Assembly (NCBI GenBank): GCA_023435305.1
Contig: JAEYRV010000025.1
Location: forward strand, 51,651-115,650
Direction of reading: 5' to 3'
DNA: 64,000 nt
From: Bacillota bacterium
GTDB lineage: Bacteria > Bacillota > Clostridia > Acetivibrionales > DTU013
Below the pieces are notes generated by a model. That model had not been told where the DNA came from. It searched no databases and was given only the letters and a program-made list of their open reading frames with translations. Below are positions 1 to 9,334 of this stretch, in pieces (position 1 is the first letter of the stretch; every line of letters starts with the position of its first letter). The translations under genes and the position numbers were made by a program.

Positions 1-279
1 ATAGTTCGTGATCTTGTCAGCGGAGCGTGTACTGCCGTGTCTTCCCGGTATTTCCACTATCAATGGCCTTTTTGCCTTCAGCTTGAGCTTGAGTATCTCT
101 TCCTCGACCAGATCCACCAGATTCTCCGTCAGTATCAATATGCCGATATCCTCATTCTTCACAGCTTTCTTAACGGCGTCAAGCACTTCCTCACGGGTCA
201 GAGCCAATACACCATCTATTCCGGCCAGCCTCATACCGACCAGCGCATCTCTTTTATCACTTATCAAAAACGATTTCAT
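1..279 (-). CDS. atpF: V-type ATP synthase subunit F (3' end outside window)
   Basis: Subunit F of the V/A-type ATP synthase is the small central-stalk protein that sits on subunit D and links the catalytic head to the membrane rotor. The 93 visible residues start MKSFLISDKRDALVGMRLAG and continue with the family's acidic helix and the conserved ILILTE and PLIVEIPG strands. I chose the ATG at 279 because GGGGAG lies 5 bases upstream. The reading frame is open to base 1, so only the last few residues should be missing. It follows the proteolipid gene by 29 bases and belongs to the same leftward operon; the catalytic A and B genes should lie just beyond the left edge. Confidence 0.88.
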   Translation of the reverse strand, partial: MKSFLISDKRDALVGMRLAGIDGVLALTREEVLDAVKKAVKNEDIGILILTENLVDLVEEEILKLKLKAKRPLIVEIPGRHGSTRSADKITNY

Positions 280-308
280 AAGATCTCCCCGCGGCAAATC
301 ACCCTAGT

Positions 309-749
309 TTAAACAAACAGTATCAAGATCGAAATGATCATACCGTAAATAGCGATACCTTCAGCCATACCAACGAATATCAGCGTCTTACCAAGTATTG
401 ACGAATCCTCAGCAACTGCGCCGATGGCAGATGAACCGACGGATCCGACCGCAAGACCCGTGCCGATCGTAGCAAGGCCGGTGCTTATTGCGGCCGCCAG
501 ATACTTAAAGCCTTCTCCAAGCGACATCCCGGCTGCAGCTGCTGTTTGCGCTGCTTCACCTGCGGCATATACCGGATGACCTGATACCATTAGCACTATC
601 ATAGTGATCATAACTGTTCCGAATGCCGAAACAGAAGCTAAAATCGCCTTTTTAACACTTCCCTTTTTGTTCCTCTTCATTGCTCTGCGTCCATATATAA
701 CCGTACCTGCTGCGATTGCCACTGCTAAAGCCAATAATACCAACTGCAT
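309..749 (-). CDS. ntpK: V-type ATP synthase subunit K (rotor proteolipid)
   Basis: This is the membrane-ring subunit that carries the transported ion. The 146-residue protein has an N-terminal hydrophobic segment, a basic loop, a second hydrophobic segment (about 36-57) and then the Gly/Ala-rich helical hairpin typical of c/K subunits (about 82-145). The ion-binding carboxylate is Glu130 in GMAEGIAIYG. The reading frame stays open to 782, but the ATG at 749 has GGGGAG 7 bases upstream and gives a normal N-terminus, so I use it. The Na+-site Gln/Thr pattern of Enterococcus NtpK is not obvious, so proton coupling is the simpler guess, unproven. It lies between subunits I and F. Confidence 0.9.
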   Translation of the reverse strand: MQLVLLALAVAIAAGTVIYGRRAMKRNKKGSVKKAILASVSAFGTVMITMIVLMVSGHPVYAAGEAAQTAAAAGMSLGEGFKYLAAAISTGLATIGTGLAVGSVGSSAIGAVAEDSSILGKTLIFVGMAEGIAIYGMIISILILFV

Positions 750-790
750 AATAATTCTCCCCTTCTCGTTAAAAATTTTCATATAATAGT

Positions 791-2776
791 TTATTTGCTG
801 ATCTTAGCGGGTCTGAAGGCTACGCCCTCTCCCTGGAAATACTTGCTGAACATTTCATAATACTCGAGACGAAGCCCCTGTATGAACACCACCAGGCCTT
901 CAAGTGTCAGTATCAGAATATTGCCGAGTATAAGTATGATGATCTTCAGCACTATATTCGAAGTCATCTCCGACATCACCAGGAAGGCCAGGAACAATCC
1001 GGCATGGTTCAGCGCGAATGCCCCGACTCTTATAAACGATATGGCGTTGCTCAGTGTTGACAATATTGTTTCGATTCCTTCAAATATGCTTTCAGTCAGG
1101 TATGAACCAACGCTGCCATGAATAAGCGGCCTGTTTCCTGATACCAGATTTGAAAGCGGTTCTTTCAGGAGCATTGTAAACAAGCTCACAAGCATTGCAA
1201 TCAGCGGGACCGCTATGGGCAGATCAATTACCCCGGTAACTGCGACACCCGACATGATGAGTCCCATAAAAAACACATATCCGGCTGCTCCGTTTTTCCC
1301 AAATATCCCGTTCTCGATGCTTCCCCTCCTCAGTGAATTGACGATACCGAATATGAAAGATATAGTCATTACGGTCACGCCAAATACAACGCCTGAGATA
1401 AGTATCATCGGTATGTTCTTCGGATCAAGAGGCTTGCCTATGAGACTCGGCAGCCATGGCAGCTCCGAGTGCTCCAGTCCGAAAAAGCTGCCGTAAACGA
1501 AACCAAACAGTATGGAACTCCCTCCAAGTCTGGTCAGCAGCTGCCCGGCCACGGGCATTTTTTTCATTTTCAGCATCAGTAAACCTGCAAGAAAATATAC
1601 CAGACCCTGTCCTATATCTCCAAACATTATACCGAACATCAAACAGAACGCTATCGCAACAAATGGCGTAGGATCTATCTCATAGTAGGACGGTAATCCA
1701 TAAAGCCTGATAATCGTCTCAAAGGGTTTAAAAAACCTGTTGTTCCTAAACAGTGTAGGGGGCATCACCTGCCTTTCCATTTCGCACACTTTTTTTTCTT
1801 CTATGATTATTTTTCTAGTCTCGTTCTTCAGGAGCTCCTTTACTTTATCCAGATCCTTCTCACGGATCCAGGCATTGAGTACAAAAGTGCTTTCGCCGTA
1901 AATCACCTGGTGTTCCAGCCCTGTGATCTTTCTCTCCAGCAGGACCACGGTATAGATCCTGTTCAGCATGGCCGCCGTATCAGCTTTTTTCGCTTCCAGC
2001 AGGCTGCTCAGAGAATTTATCTCATTTTGAAGACCTTCGATTCTCGAATCCAGCTGTTCAATGATTTCATAAACCGTCCCTATCAGATCCTCCGGAATAT
2101 CAAATCTGACCCAGTTCAGTGATTTGAGCAGTTTCTGTGTTTCATCCCTGTATTTTCTCGGAAATATTATTATATAAAGGTCCTCGACCGAGTCCTTGAT
2201 ATCTCCGATGTTGAGGACCACTGCACTTATATTTTCATAATTGCTTCTGATCCTGGCCTTATTGATACTGGTCAAAGCTCCGATCTCATAGTCGAAATAA
2301 TTCAGATTGGCAATACTTCTGAAATCGATATCCTTGTATTTGATATTCTTCATTTTCCCCTTCAGTAATTCATACTGGAGAATATCAGCCTTTTTTTGAT
2401 TGATTTCATTAATATGCTCGCCAATAGCTCCCCTTAATCTGTCGAGATCTGCCATTGCATCGTTAATGGTGTATTGAGAATCCATGATGCTCTTTTTGTC
2501 AACCGAGAGAGAAATATCCAGTCCCTTGCTCAAATGCTCCAATGACTGTTCCATACTGCTGCACAAGGCTTCAATTTCTCCATAGTCCTCCCTGGCATAT
2601 ACCGATGCCCCTGCCAGATATGTTTCATACTCATGTATTATGAAATTATTGTCATAGGACTCCGTATTTTCAAGATCGAAGTGAAGCTTTTCACTCAGGA
2701 CGAGCTTTTTCATTGTATTGTGCAGGTCTTCGATAGAACCTACTATTTTAAGAAAAAGCATCTTTTCAATAGCCAT
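791..2776 (-). CDS. ntpI: V-type ATP synthase subunit I (a-subunit homologue)
   Basis: Subunit I is the membrane stator through which ions reach the rotor ring. The 661-residue protein has the family layout: a soluble N-terminal half with long helices (about 1-330) that meets the peripheral stalk, then a membrane half with seven to eight hydrophobic segments. The key arginine is in SFIRVGAFALNHA near the C-terminus. Its ATG overlaps the subunit C stop as TAATG, and GAGGTG lies inside the end of the C gene, so the two are translationally coupled. Length and motifs are normal for the family. Confidence 0.95.
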   Translation of the reverse strand: MAIEKMLFLKIVGSIEDLHNTMKKLVLSEKLHFDLENTESYDNNFIIHEYETYLAGASVYAREDYGEIEALCSSMEQSLEHLSKGLDISLSVDKKSIMDSQYTINDAMADLDRLRGAIGEHINEINQKKADILQYELLKGKMKNIKYKDIDFRSIANLNYFDYEIGALTSINKARIRSNYENISAVVLNIGDIKDSVEDLYIIIFPRKYRDETQKLLKSLNWVRFDIPEDLIGTVYEIIEQLDSRIEGLQNEINSLSSLLEAKKADTAAMLNRIYTVVLLERKITGLEHQVIYGESTFVLNAWIREKDLDKVKELLKNETRKIIIEEKKVCEMERQVMPPTLFRNNRFFKPFETIIRLYGLPSYYEIDPTPFVAIAFCLMFGIMFGDIGQGLVYFLAGLLMLKMKKMPVAGQLLTRLGGSSILFGFVYGSFFGLEHSELPWLPSLIGKPLDPKNIPMILISGVVFGVTVMTISFIFGIVNSLRRGSIENGIFGKNGAAGYVFFMGLIMSGVAVTGVIDLPIAVPLIAMLVSLFTMLLKEPLSNLVSGNRPLIHGSVGSYLTESIFEGIETILSTLSNAISFIRVGAFALNHAGLFLAFLVMSEMTSNIVLKIIILILGNILILTLEGLVVFIQGLRLEYYEMFSKYFQGEGVAFRPAKISK

Positions 2777-3828
2777 TAATGCATCACCTCTTTCCTTTTC
2801 GCTTTATGAATCAAATAGTACTCCATTTGCTCCTTTGGAAGCTTATATCTTATGCTTTCTGTTACCGTTACCATATTCTTTATTACCTTGTCCATCATGT
2901 AAAGATACCATAAGATCTTCCCTATGGACATATCGTTCCTTCTGCCGTCCAGATATGTGTAAAAGCCGTCGTCGAGGTTTTTCTTTATATCGGCTTCACT
3001 TCCGAATATCTTGTATTTCATGTACTTATTTGACATTTGAGCCAATTCATCAATGGTCTTTGAATATACAAGCTTTTTCAGCATGTTCAGTTTGAGTCTG
3101 TTTCCTCCCTGAATGCAATACACGAGTATCTGTTCCGGGGATATATCGTAATATGCCTTTGCCCTGTATATCCATTGAACATTCATAAAATCTATTTTGG
3201 TGCCGATGATCTCCTGTACAATGCGATAATCCGTCTTATCCAGTTTTACTGCCTTTTTCATCAGATTCTTGTAAAACAGGAGCTGCAGCTTCATTTCCGA
3301 ATGGAACTCCCTTTTCACTTCATCATTATCCGTAACAGTTTTCAGTGATGTGTAATATTGGGTACCCTTCAGGTTTTCCAAAAACTGCTCGGGATTTTTT
3401 GAACCGGCCAGTTTATCAAACGGCAGCCTTGAGAAATTCACAGAGTGGACAAAATTCTCGCTGACGCCTGACGCTTCTTCGTTTCTGACTACTTTCCTGA
3501 GTATCATAACAAGATCGGTTATTTCGAATTTAGTCAGAAATACCTTTAGGAAATCCTTATAGGGGCCGGAAAAGTAATGAAGTATCTCCTCTGTCTCCTG
3601 TACCATGTATCTGGTCAGGAGCAGCTCCAGATCATCCCTGAAAAGTCTGGCGTTGCTTCCCGCTTCATCGATAAATCCGGCCAGGCCGTATTTGTTTTTA
3701 ATAAAATCCGTCACCTGATCTATTGAATCACACTCCATCATACTGCGGAGCTTGATCTCATCAAAAATATTGCTCTTTTTTGCTGATATCTTGGTATCAA
3801 CAGCATTGTAAGCCATATAAGGATTCAT
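2776..3828 (-). CDS. atpC: V-type ATP synthase subunit C (AC39/d family)
   Basis: Subunit C (yeast d, Thermus C) is the funnel-shaped protein that docks the central stalk onto the proteolipid ring. The 350-residue, mainly helical sequence starts MNPYMAYNAVDTKISAKKSN, like other bacterial C subunits, and has the expected length. The start has GGGAG within the tail of the preceding stalk gene, 2 bases away, so the genes are tightly coupled. Order is unusual: in Enterococcus and Thermus C follows E, downstream of K, while here it precedes I and no subunit E gene lies between K and F. Confidence 0.9.
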   Translation of the reverse strand: MNPYMAYNAVDTKISAKKSNIFDEIKLRSMMECDSIDQVTDFIKNKYGLAGFIDEAGSNARLFRDDLELLLTRYMVQETEEILHYFSGPYKDFLKVFLTKFEITDLVMILRKVVRNEEASGVSENFVHSVNFSRLPFDKLAGSKNPEQFLENLKGTQYYTSLKTVTDNDEVKREFHSEMKLQLLFYKNLMKKAVKLDKTDYRIVQEIIGTKIDFMNVQWIYRAKAYYDISPEQILVYCIQGGNRLKLNMLKKLVYSKTIDELAQMSNKYMKYKIFGSEADIKKNLDDGFYTYLDGRRNDMSIGKILWYLYMMDKVIKNMVTVTESIRYKLPKEQMEYYLIHKAKRKEVMH

Positions 3829-3830
3829 TA

Positions 3831-4145
3831 TTACTCCCTCTCCAACAGCCTGTTTACAACATCCCTGATGATTCCACGCTCTACTGCCTGATAGTTGGTT
3901 TTTAATTTATATGTGAATTTTTTGATCGTATCTTCCTTTTGCAGGCATTCATCATTAGTCTTGTTTATGATTTGATTATATAGGGTTTTAGCTTTATCTT
4001 CAGCATTCGACAATACCTGTTCCCGGTATTTCTTCATCTCATTTTCCAGTCTTTTTCTTTCCTTGAGCAATATTGTACCTATTTTTTGTTCATTGTTATA
4101 AGCAATAGCATCAATTTTAGAAATATGTTCGATTATCTCTTTCAA
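3831..4145 (-). CDS. V-type ATP synthase peripheral stalk subunit (G/H-like)
   Basis: This 104-residue protein is almost all charged heptad-like helix (LLKERKRLENEMKKYREQVL and following), as expected of the small coiled-coil stalk subunit called G, H or NtpF in different systems. It would pair with subunit E to tie the catalytic head to subunit I. It is the first gene of the ATPase operon. The start is a TTG at 4145 with GGGAGGG 7 bases upstream; no ATG fits. Sequence identity in this family is low, so the assignment rests on position, length and coiled-coil character. Confidence 0.75.
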   Translation of the reverse strand: MKEIIEHISKIDAIAYNNEQKIGTILLKERKRLENEMKKYREQVLSNAEDKAKTLYNQIINKTNDECLQKEDTIKKFTYKLKTNYQAVERGIIRDVVNRLLERE

Positions 4146-4258
4146 CGCTAAACCCTCCCTAAATTAAAGCAAAAGACCCCCACACAATGGAAGCCTTCAT
4201 TGGCAATTCTACTATTGGTAAAGAATGCACTATATATCAAAAATGAAAATCAGTTTTA

Positions 4259-4287
4259 ATATTAATACAAACAAATGAACAAGTCAA
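4259..4287 (-). promoter_or_regulatory. Probable sigma-A promoter of the V-ATPase operon
   Basis: Reading leftwards, TTGACT (4287-4282) is followed after exactly 17 bases by TAATAT (4264-4259). The predicted transcript starts near 4252, about 107 bases before the first ATPase gene. The region between holds no recognisable riboswitch. Confidence 0.6.
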
Positions 4288-4401
4288 CATCTGGTTATCA
4301 CTGATTTTCACTCTGTTTACTGAATGCGGGGCTGCCAGGACCAACCATGCCCCATTTGCTCGTCCAATCTGACAGAGGCCTGTGTTATTGAGTGACACTC
4401 C

Positions 4402-4956
4402 TCAAAGCAGCTTCTCCAACAGTATCTTCAGGCCGATGCCTATGAGGATTATACCCCCCGCCAGCTCTGCCTTCGACTTGAACCTTGTGCCAAAAATATT
4501 GCCTATTTTCACACCGGCGGCCGATAATACAAAGGTTATTATACCTATTAACGAGACGGCCGGTACTATCTCCACCTGAAGGAATGCAAATGTGACGCCG
4601 ACGGCCAGAGCATCGATGCTGGTCGCTACGGCAAGCAATGTCAGGCTTTTCAGGCTGAATGTATCGCCGACATTCTCACAATGCTCGTTCCTGGATTCCC
4701 TTATCATATTGATCCCGATGAATAAAAGCAGCCCAAATGCTATCCAGTGACTTACTGCATCTATGTAATCCTTGAACTGGGTTCCCAGCAAATATCCGGC
4801 AAGCGGCATCAAAGCCTGGAATCCTCCGAAGAACAGACCGACCACAGCCATATGCCGTATTTTCAGATCCTTCGTAGCCAATCCCTTGCATATCGACACA
4901 GCAAATGCATCCATCGACAGTCCCACTGCTATAAGCAAAAGTTCAATTATATCCAT
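4402..4956 (-). CDS. mntP: Manganese efflux pump MntP
   Basis: MntP (YebN, former DUF204) exports Mn2+ and protects against its excess. The 184-residue protein has six hydrophobic segments and the two conserved acidic repeats of the family: GLSMDAFAVSICKG near the N-terminus and TSIDALAVGVTFA in the second half, whose aspartates are required in E. coli MntP. Start ATG follows a GGGGG run by about 10 bases. Many MntP genes sit behind a yybP-ykoY manganese riboswitch; I looked for its conserved arms in 4957-5065 and did not see them. It appears to be a single-gene unit. Confidence 0.9.
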   Translation of the reverse strand: MDIIELLLIAVGLSMDAFAVSICKGLATKDLKIRHMAVVGLFFGGFQALMPLAGYLLGTQFKDYIDAVSHWIAFGLLLFIGINMIRESRNEHCENVGDTFSLKSLTLLAVATSIDALAVGVTFAFLQVEIVPAVSLIGIITFVLSAAGVKIGNIFGTRFKSKAELAGGIILIGIGLKILLEKLL

Positions 4957-5068
4957 TAATAATAAACCCCCGGGCTGCCGGCATTTCCCGATGAAAAAGC
5001 ATCCGCTGCAGCAGCGAAATCAATAATAACATATATTTTATCCATCATCAATATAAACGATATACAAA

Positions 5069-5096
5069 ATGATTGCAGGCTGACGCCTGCAATCAT
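5069..5096 (-). terminator. Rho-independent terminator after the YhcN-like gene
   Basis: A 12-bp perfect stem (5069-5080 with 5085-5096) around a TGAC loop is followed, reading leftwards, by TTTTGTATA. It lies 30 bases beyond the stop of the lipoprotein gene. Confidence 0.75.
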
Positions 5097-5125
5097 CCCA
5101 GTCATCAATACAGCCTTTTTCACGA

Positions 5126-5899
5126 TTACCTGCCCGCATTGCCCAGGCTGCTCATCATATTATTGAATTCCTGCATGAAATTGTTTGTCATTCCGTTGTT
5201 ATTGCCCACAGTTCCGAGTCTGCCCATACGTGTCAGAATGTCAGGTGAGTCCGTGACTCTGACGTTTCTTATCGTGCTGTCCAACTGCTTTACCCTTCTC
5301 TCGATACTGGTCCTCAGTCCTGACATGTTGGCCGTGTTGGTTCCGTTGGCCCTCAGACCGACAAGCGCCGTATCACCGGACACGATTACCGTACAGTCAT
5401 TTATTCCGTTAGTGTTTTCCAGCTGCCTTTCGATCATGGAAGCCCTCACTCTGTCATTGCCATTCATTGTGTTTGTCGTGTTGCTGCCGGTCAGTGTGCC
5501 GGTATTTCCCATACGGCCAAATCTGTTGTTGTACCTGATCGTATTCAGACCGTTATTGCCAATGAAGTTGGAGGGATCATTGCTGGTATTGCCATATCCT
5601 CCGGCCTGATTCATTCCGGTATAACCGGTATTGCTGTTATAACCGTTATTGCCCATATAGCCTGTATTTCCATTATAGCCGGTATTGCCATACCTGCCTC
5701 CGACAAGGTCGTTCCTTTGGGCGCCCTGGTTCAGTGTGCCGTTGTTAAGGCCGTTATTGAGGCCATAGTTCAATCTGTTGTTGGCGCGGTTCGGATCCAT
5801 CGCCCTCTGATCCCCTGCCTGCGCGCATCCTGCAAGGACAGCCGCGATGATGCAGATGCCCAGAACAGTACATAAAGCTGTTTTGAATGACTTTCTCAT
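5126..5899 (-). CDS. YhcN/YlaJ-family sporulation lipoprotein
   Basis: The 257-residue protein starts with a lipoprotein signal peptide (basic start, hydrophobic core, lipobox LAGC with Cys25). A low-complexity Asn/Gly/Tyr-rich stretch follows (about 38-125), with repeats such as NTGYNGN and NNGLNNG. The C-terminal half carries the YhcN/YlaJ fold: RVRASMIERQLENTNGINDCTVIVSGDTALVGL, then the basic helix of the second half. Relatives sit in the spore inner membrane or cortex and influence germination or outgrowth. GGGAGGTG precedes the ATG. It is flanked by its own terminator, so it is probably monocistronic and sporulation controlled, though I could not identify a sigma-F/G promoter with confidence. 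The Asn/Gly insert is unusually long for the family. Confidence 0.82.
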   Translation of the reverse strand: MRKSFKTALCTVLGICIIAAVLAGCAQAGDQRAMDPNRANNRLNYGLNNGLNNGTLNQGAQRNDLVGGRYGNTGYNGNTGYMGNNGYNSNTGYTGMNQAGGYGNTSNDPSNFIGNNGLNTIRYNNRFGRMGNTGTLTGSNTTNTMNGNDRVRASMIERQLENTNGINDCTVIVSGDTALVGLRANGTNTANMSGLRTSIERRVKQLDSTIRNVRVTDSPDILTRMGRLGTVGNNNGMTNNFMQEFNNMMSSLGNAGR

Positions 5900-6007
5900 T
5901 TTTAAACACCTCCCGTACTATTCTGTGTACATAATCTTTAATTATTTGAGTTAAATATTTATAGAGTTGCAAAAACATTTTTCAAATAGAAATAATTAAA
6001 TAAAAAA

Positions 6008-6034
6008 GCCGGCATGGAAAAATTCCGCACCGGC
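6008..6034 (-). terminator. Terminator after arginine decarboxylase
   Basis: Reading leftwards, an imperfect GCCGG...CCGGC hairpin (6034-6008) with a GGAA/TTCC inner stem is followed directly by TTTTTTATTT. It starts 15 bases after the speA-like stop codon. Confidence 0.75.
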
Positions 6035-6048
6035 CTGGTCTTTATAAG

Positions 6049-7968
6049 TCACCGTTCATAATATGTGTAGCCCCGCAGGCCGTTGTCATAGGCTTTCATT
6101 ATCTCCGGCCGCTCGCTTGCGCTTATCCTTCCCTCATGGATTGCCTCTTCCGCCTTTTCCCGGAAGCTGACCAGCATATCCTTGGGGTCGAATTCCACAT
6201 AAGAGAGCACATCTGCCACACTGTCGCCGTGTATTTCCTTCACCAGATCAAAATGTCCGTCAGGACTGATCCTCACACTGACTACATTAGTATCTCCAAA
6301 AAGATTGTGCAGATCGCCAAGCGTCTCCTGGTATGCTCCCACAAGGAAAACTCCCAGATAGTAATTATCGCCATTATGCATTTCATGCAGCGGGAGAGTC
6401 GTCCTGACATCATGCAGATCGATGAAGCGGTCGATTTTTCCATCGCAGTCACAGGTAATATCCGCTATGACAGCATTTCGTTTCGGCAGCTCCAGTAGCC
6501 TGTGGACAGGCATTATCGGAAAGAGCTGATCGATAGCCCAGCTGTCAGGCAGCGACTGGAACAATGAAAAGTTACAATAATATATATCGGCTATTGCGCT
6601 CTCAATGTCTTCAAGCTCTGGCGGTGCATGCTTGAGCTTCTCCTTTTCCCTTGCGATCTGGCTGATGGTATTCCAGAATATCTTCTCGGACAGAGAGCGT
6701 TCACGAAGGCTTATCTTTCCGTGCTTGAACATATCTCTGATCTCGTCTCTGTAATACAGCGCGTCATTATAACACTCCTGTATGTTTTTCAAATGAAGGT
6801 TCCTGCTAACATCAAACAGGTTTTTGATCTGCTCCGATACATTCTCATCTATTTTGTCAGGAACGTCATATTCCTCAAACCTCTCAACGTCAAGTACATT
6901 GAACAGCAGCACCGAATAGTATGCAACAGTCGTACGTCCCGACTCAGTAACGATCACAGGATGCTCCACATTGCTGGAATCCAGTGTCGTCATGACAGCT
7001 TCCACCACGTCGGTGCAATACTCCTCAACAGTATAATTCCTGCTGTTGGTGTAGTTGGTGTTCGAACCGTCATAGTCCACCGCCAGACCGCCGCCAAGAT
7101 CAAGATAACCCATGGGTGCGCCTTCCTTCACAAGCTCGGCATATACCCTCGCAGCTTCTATGACTGCTGAACGGATATCCCTGATGTTCGGTATCTGCGA
7201 GCCGAGGTGGTAATGCAGAAGCTTCAGTGAACTGAGCATATCCTTCTCTTTGAGGTAGTCCACCATGGTGATCAGCTGAGAGACATTCAGGCCGAATATG
7301 CTGCGGTCTCCGCCCGATTCGGTCCAGTGCCCGCCCGCCTTTGCTGAAAGCTTTATGCGGATGCCGATATTCGGCTTTATTCCAAGGGCACGGGACCTCT
7401 CCAGGATTATATTCACCTCGTCCGGTATCTCTATTACGAAGAAGCATTTGAAGCCCATTTTGACCGCATAGAGTCCGAGATCTATAAATTCCTCGTCCTT
7501 ATATCCATTGCAGATGAGGCAGGCCTCCTTGTCTTTCATAACGGAAAGTGCGGCGATCAGTTCCGCCTTGCTGCCTACCTCCAGCCCATGGTGATAGCGC
7601 TGTCCGAATCTGGTCACTTCCTCAACGACCTGCTGCTGCTGATTTACTTTTATAGGGTATACTCCACGATATTCACCATTGTAGTTAAGATCCTTCATTG
7701 CTTTGCGAAATGAGTTATTCAGGTAGGATATCTGGGAGTCGAGCAAATTTTCAAATCGCAAAAGCACAGGCATATCAAGACCGCGCTCACGCACACCTGA
7801 TATTATGTCCATCAGGCTTATTGCCGCAGACTTGTCTTTATATGGGTTCACAAGCACCTCGCCCTTGTCGGAAACCGAAAAATAGCCTGCGCCCCAGTTC
7901 TTTATTCCATAAAGTTCCTCGGACTTCTCCCTTGTCCATCTGCCCAGCAGTTCCGTTCTTCTGTTCAT
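6049..7968 (-). CDS. speA: Biosynthetic arginine decarboxylase
   Basis: The enzyme converts arginine to agmatine, the first step of the agmatine route to putrescine and spermidine. The 639-residue protein matches the SpeA type (E. coli 658 residues): an alanine-racemase-like PLP barrel with the Schiff-base lysine at about 107 in YPIKVNQQQQ, HYHLGSQ, LDLGGGLAVDYDGS, TESGR and a long C-terminal domain ending near GYTYYER. The reading frame runs open to 8130, but those extra 54 residues are not SpeA-like; the ATG at 7968 gives the family N-terminus MNRRTELLGRW. It lies 148 bases after the CDF gene and has its own terminator. No other polyamine gene is in the window. Confidence 0.92.
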   Translation of the reverse strand: MNRRTELLGRWTREKSEELYGIKNWGAGYFSVSDKGEVLVNPYKDKSAAISLMDIISGVRERGLDMPVLLRFENLLDSQISYLNNSFRKAMKDLNYNGEYRGVYPIKVNQQQQVVEEVTRFGQRYHHGLEVGSKAELIAALSVMKDKEACLICNGYKDEEFIDLGLYAVKMGFKCFFVIEIPDEVNIILERSRALGIKPNIGIRIKLSAKAGGHWTESGGDRSIFGLNVSQLITMVDYLKEKDMLSSLKLLHYHLGSQIPNIRDIRSAVIEAARVYAELVKEGAPMGYLDLGGGLAVDYDGSNTNYTNSRNYTVEEYCTDVVEAVMTTLDSSNVEHPVIVTESGRTTVAYYSVLLFNVLDVERFEEYDVPDKIDENVSEQIKNLFDVSRNLHLKNIQECYNDALYYRDEIRDMFKHGKISLRERSLSEKIFWNTISQIAREKEKLKHAPPELEDIESAIADIYYCNFSLFQSLPDSWAIDQLFPIMPVHRLLELPKRNAVIADITCDCDGKIDRFIDLHDVRTTLPLHEMHNGDNYYLGVFLVGAYQETLGDLHNLFGDTNVVSVRISPDGHFDLVKEIHGDSVADVLSYVEFDPKDMLVSFREKAEEAIHEGRISASERPEIMKAYDNGLRGYTYYER

Positions 7969-8116
7969 TCTTCTGCCCCGCTCTTTCTGATCCAAACATG
8001 CAACTACAACAAAATCGGGTGGAGGTTGGAGCTCCTGCCCGATCTCTAATACAGCAGACAATAACATAACATACAGCAAAACTGTTGTCAATAACAATGC
8101 TTGGCTGTTATTCCGA

Positions 8117-9301
8117 TTATTCGGCTGCAAAATCCGGTATATAGTTGTGATCGACAGTAATCACTGTACGGTAATTACTGTCAATTTCCTGAATCTTTTT
8201 AGAAATGATCTCTGTCAATTCCTCATCATTGTACTTGAAATCAAATGGGACGACTACGTCAAATATGAGATTTGAATGTGTCACTCCGTTTACAACGCGG
8301 AAATCATGGATATTGATCTGCGGAGAAATCTCCCTTACAAGTATGTGTACCTCCTGCTTGAGTTCATTTATCCTTTCGTTGTCAGTGACTACGGGATCCA
8401 GATGTATCACCAGATGTATGCCCAGATCCTTGAGAAAATCACGTTCGATGTTATCAATGATATCATGGCTGACCATTATGTCCTGATCTGCCGGCACTTC
8501 GCAGTGCACTGATGCAAAAAATCTGGAAAAGCCATAGTTGTGGACGGTAAGATCATGAAGGCCTGAAACCCCCTCATAACTCAGTATTTTCTTATAGATG
8601 CTGTCGACCATTTCATTCGAAGGCGCTGTTCCGAGCAAAGGGCTCACTGTGTCATATATAAGCTTTATACCGGATATTATTATGAACAGTGCCACCGCAG
8701 TGCCCATATATCCGTCAAGGTCAAATCCGGTGAGCCTTGAAACTATTGTCGCAGCCAGGACGGATGAGGTTGCAAGGATATCATTGCGGCTGTCGGCAGA
8801 AGCTGCAATGATGGCTTCTGATTCGATCATCCTGCCGAGCTTCCTGTAAAACATGCTTTGCCATAGCTTCAGCAATATAGAAACAATGAGTACGGCCACG
8901 GCGATCCATGAAAACTGGCTGGGCTGCGGATCGAATATCTTTGCCACCGAGTCCTGTATAAGCTGCAGGCCAAGGAACATGACTATTATCGATACGATAA
9001 GCCCTGATACATATTCCATTCTGGCATGGCCATACGGATGCTTGGCATCTGCCGGTTTACCCGATATTTTAAAGCCGATGAGAGTCACGATCGATGAACC
9101 CGAGTCCGACAGGTTGTTTACAGCGTCAGCTGTTATAGAAATGCTGCTGAACAGCGTTCCAACAATTATTTTTATTGTGAACAGCAGCAGATTTGTGACT
9201 ATGCCGGCCGCACCCGACAGCTTTCCGTATGCTTCTCTCACACGGCCACTGGCGGTATTCCTATAATCTTTTATGAACAGCTTCAGTAACATCTCCGTCA
9301 A
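8117..9301 (-). CDS. Cation diffusion facilitator (CDF) family transporter
   Basis: CDF proteins export divalent metals (Zn, Mn, Fe, Co) in exchange for protons. The sequence has six membrane segments, the family signature SISITADAVNNLSDSGSSIVTLIGF in the second, the HPYGHARMEY motif between III and IV, a second metal site ASADSRNDI, and a C-terminal cytoplasmic domain (from about 210) with an extra repeat-like extension. The frame opens with ATG at 9334 directly against the previous stop and without a ribosome site. The TTG at 9301 is better: GGGGGTGAT lies about 6 bases upstream and relatives begin at this point. Which metal it moves cannot be read from the sequence; a Mn exporter (mntP) and a Ca-type ATPase are nearby. 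Confidence 0.9.
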   Translation of the reverse strand: MTEMLLKLFIKDYRNTASGRVREAYGKLSGAAGIVTNLLLFTIKIIVGTLFSSISITADAVNNLSDSGSSIVTLIGFKISGKPADAKHPYGHARMEYVSGLIVSIIVMFLGLQLIQDSVAKIFDPQPSQFSWIAVAVLIVSILLKLWQSMFYRKLGRMIESEAIIAASADSRNDILATSSVLAATIVSRLTGFDLDGYMGTAVALFIIISGIKLIYDTVSPLLGTAPSNEMVDSIYKKILSYEGVSGLHDLTVHNYGFSRFFASVHCEVPADQDIMVSHDIIDNIERDFLKDLGIHLVIHLDPVVTDNERINELKQEVHILVREISPQINIHDFRVVNGVTHSNLIFDVVVPFDFKYNDEELTEIISKKIQEIDSNYRTVITVDHNYIPDFAAE

Positions 9302-9334
9302 AATCCCATCACCCCCGGGTTTGAATAAGTCCAT

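Noticed and set aside
4957..5065. yybP-ykoY manganese riboswitch before mntP
   Set aside because: The GC-rich stretch lacks the conserved arms and loop sequences of that riboswitch, and its hairpins are accounted for by the ribosome site and the neighbouring terminator.
7969..8130. 54-residue N-terminal extension of arginine decarboxylase
   Set aside because: The extension is hydrophobic and unlike SpeA, has no ribosome site, and would overlap the end of the CDF gene.
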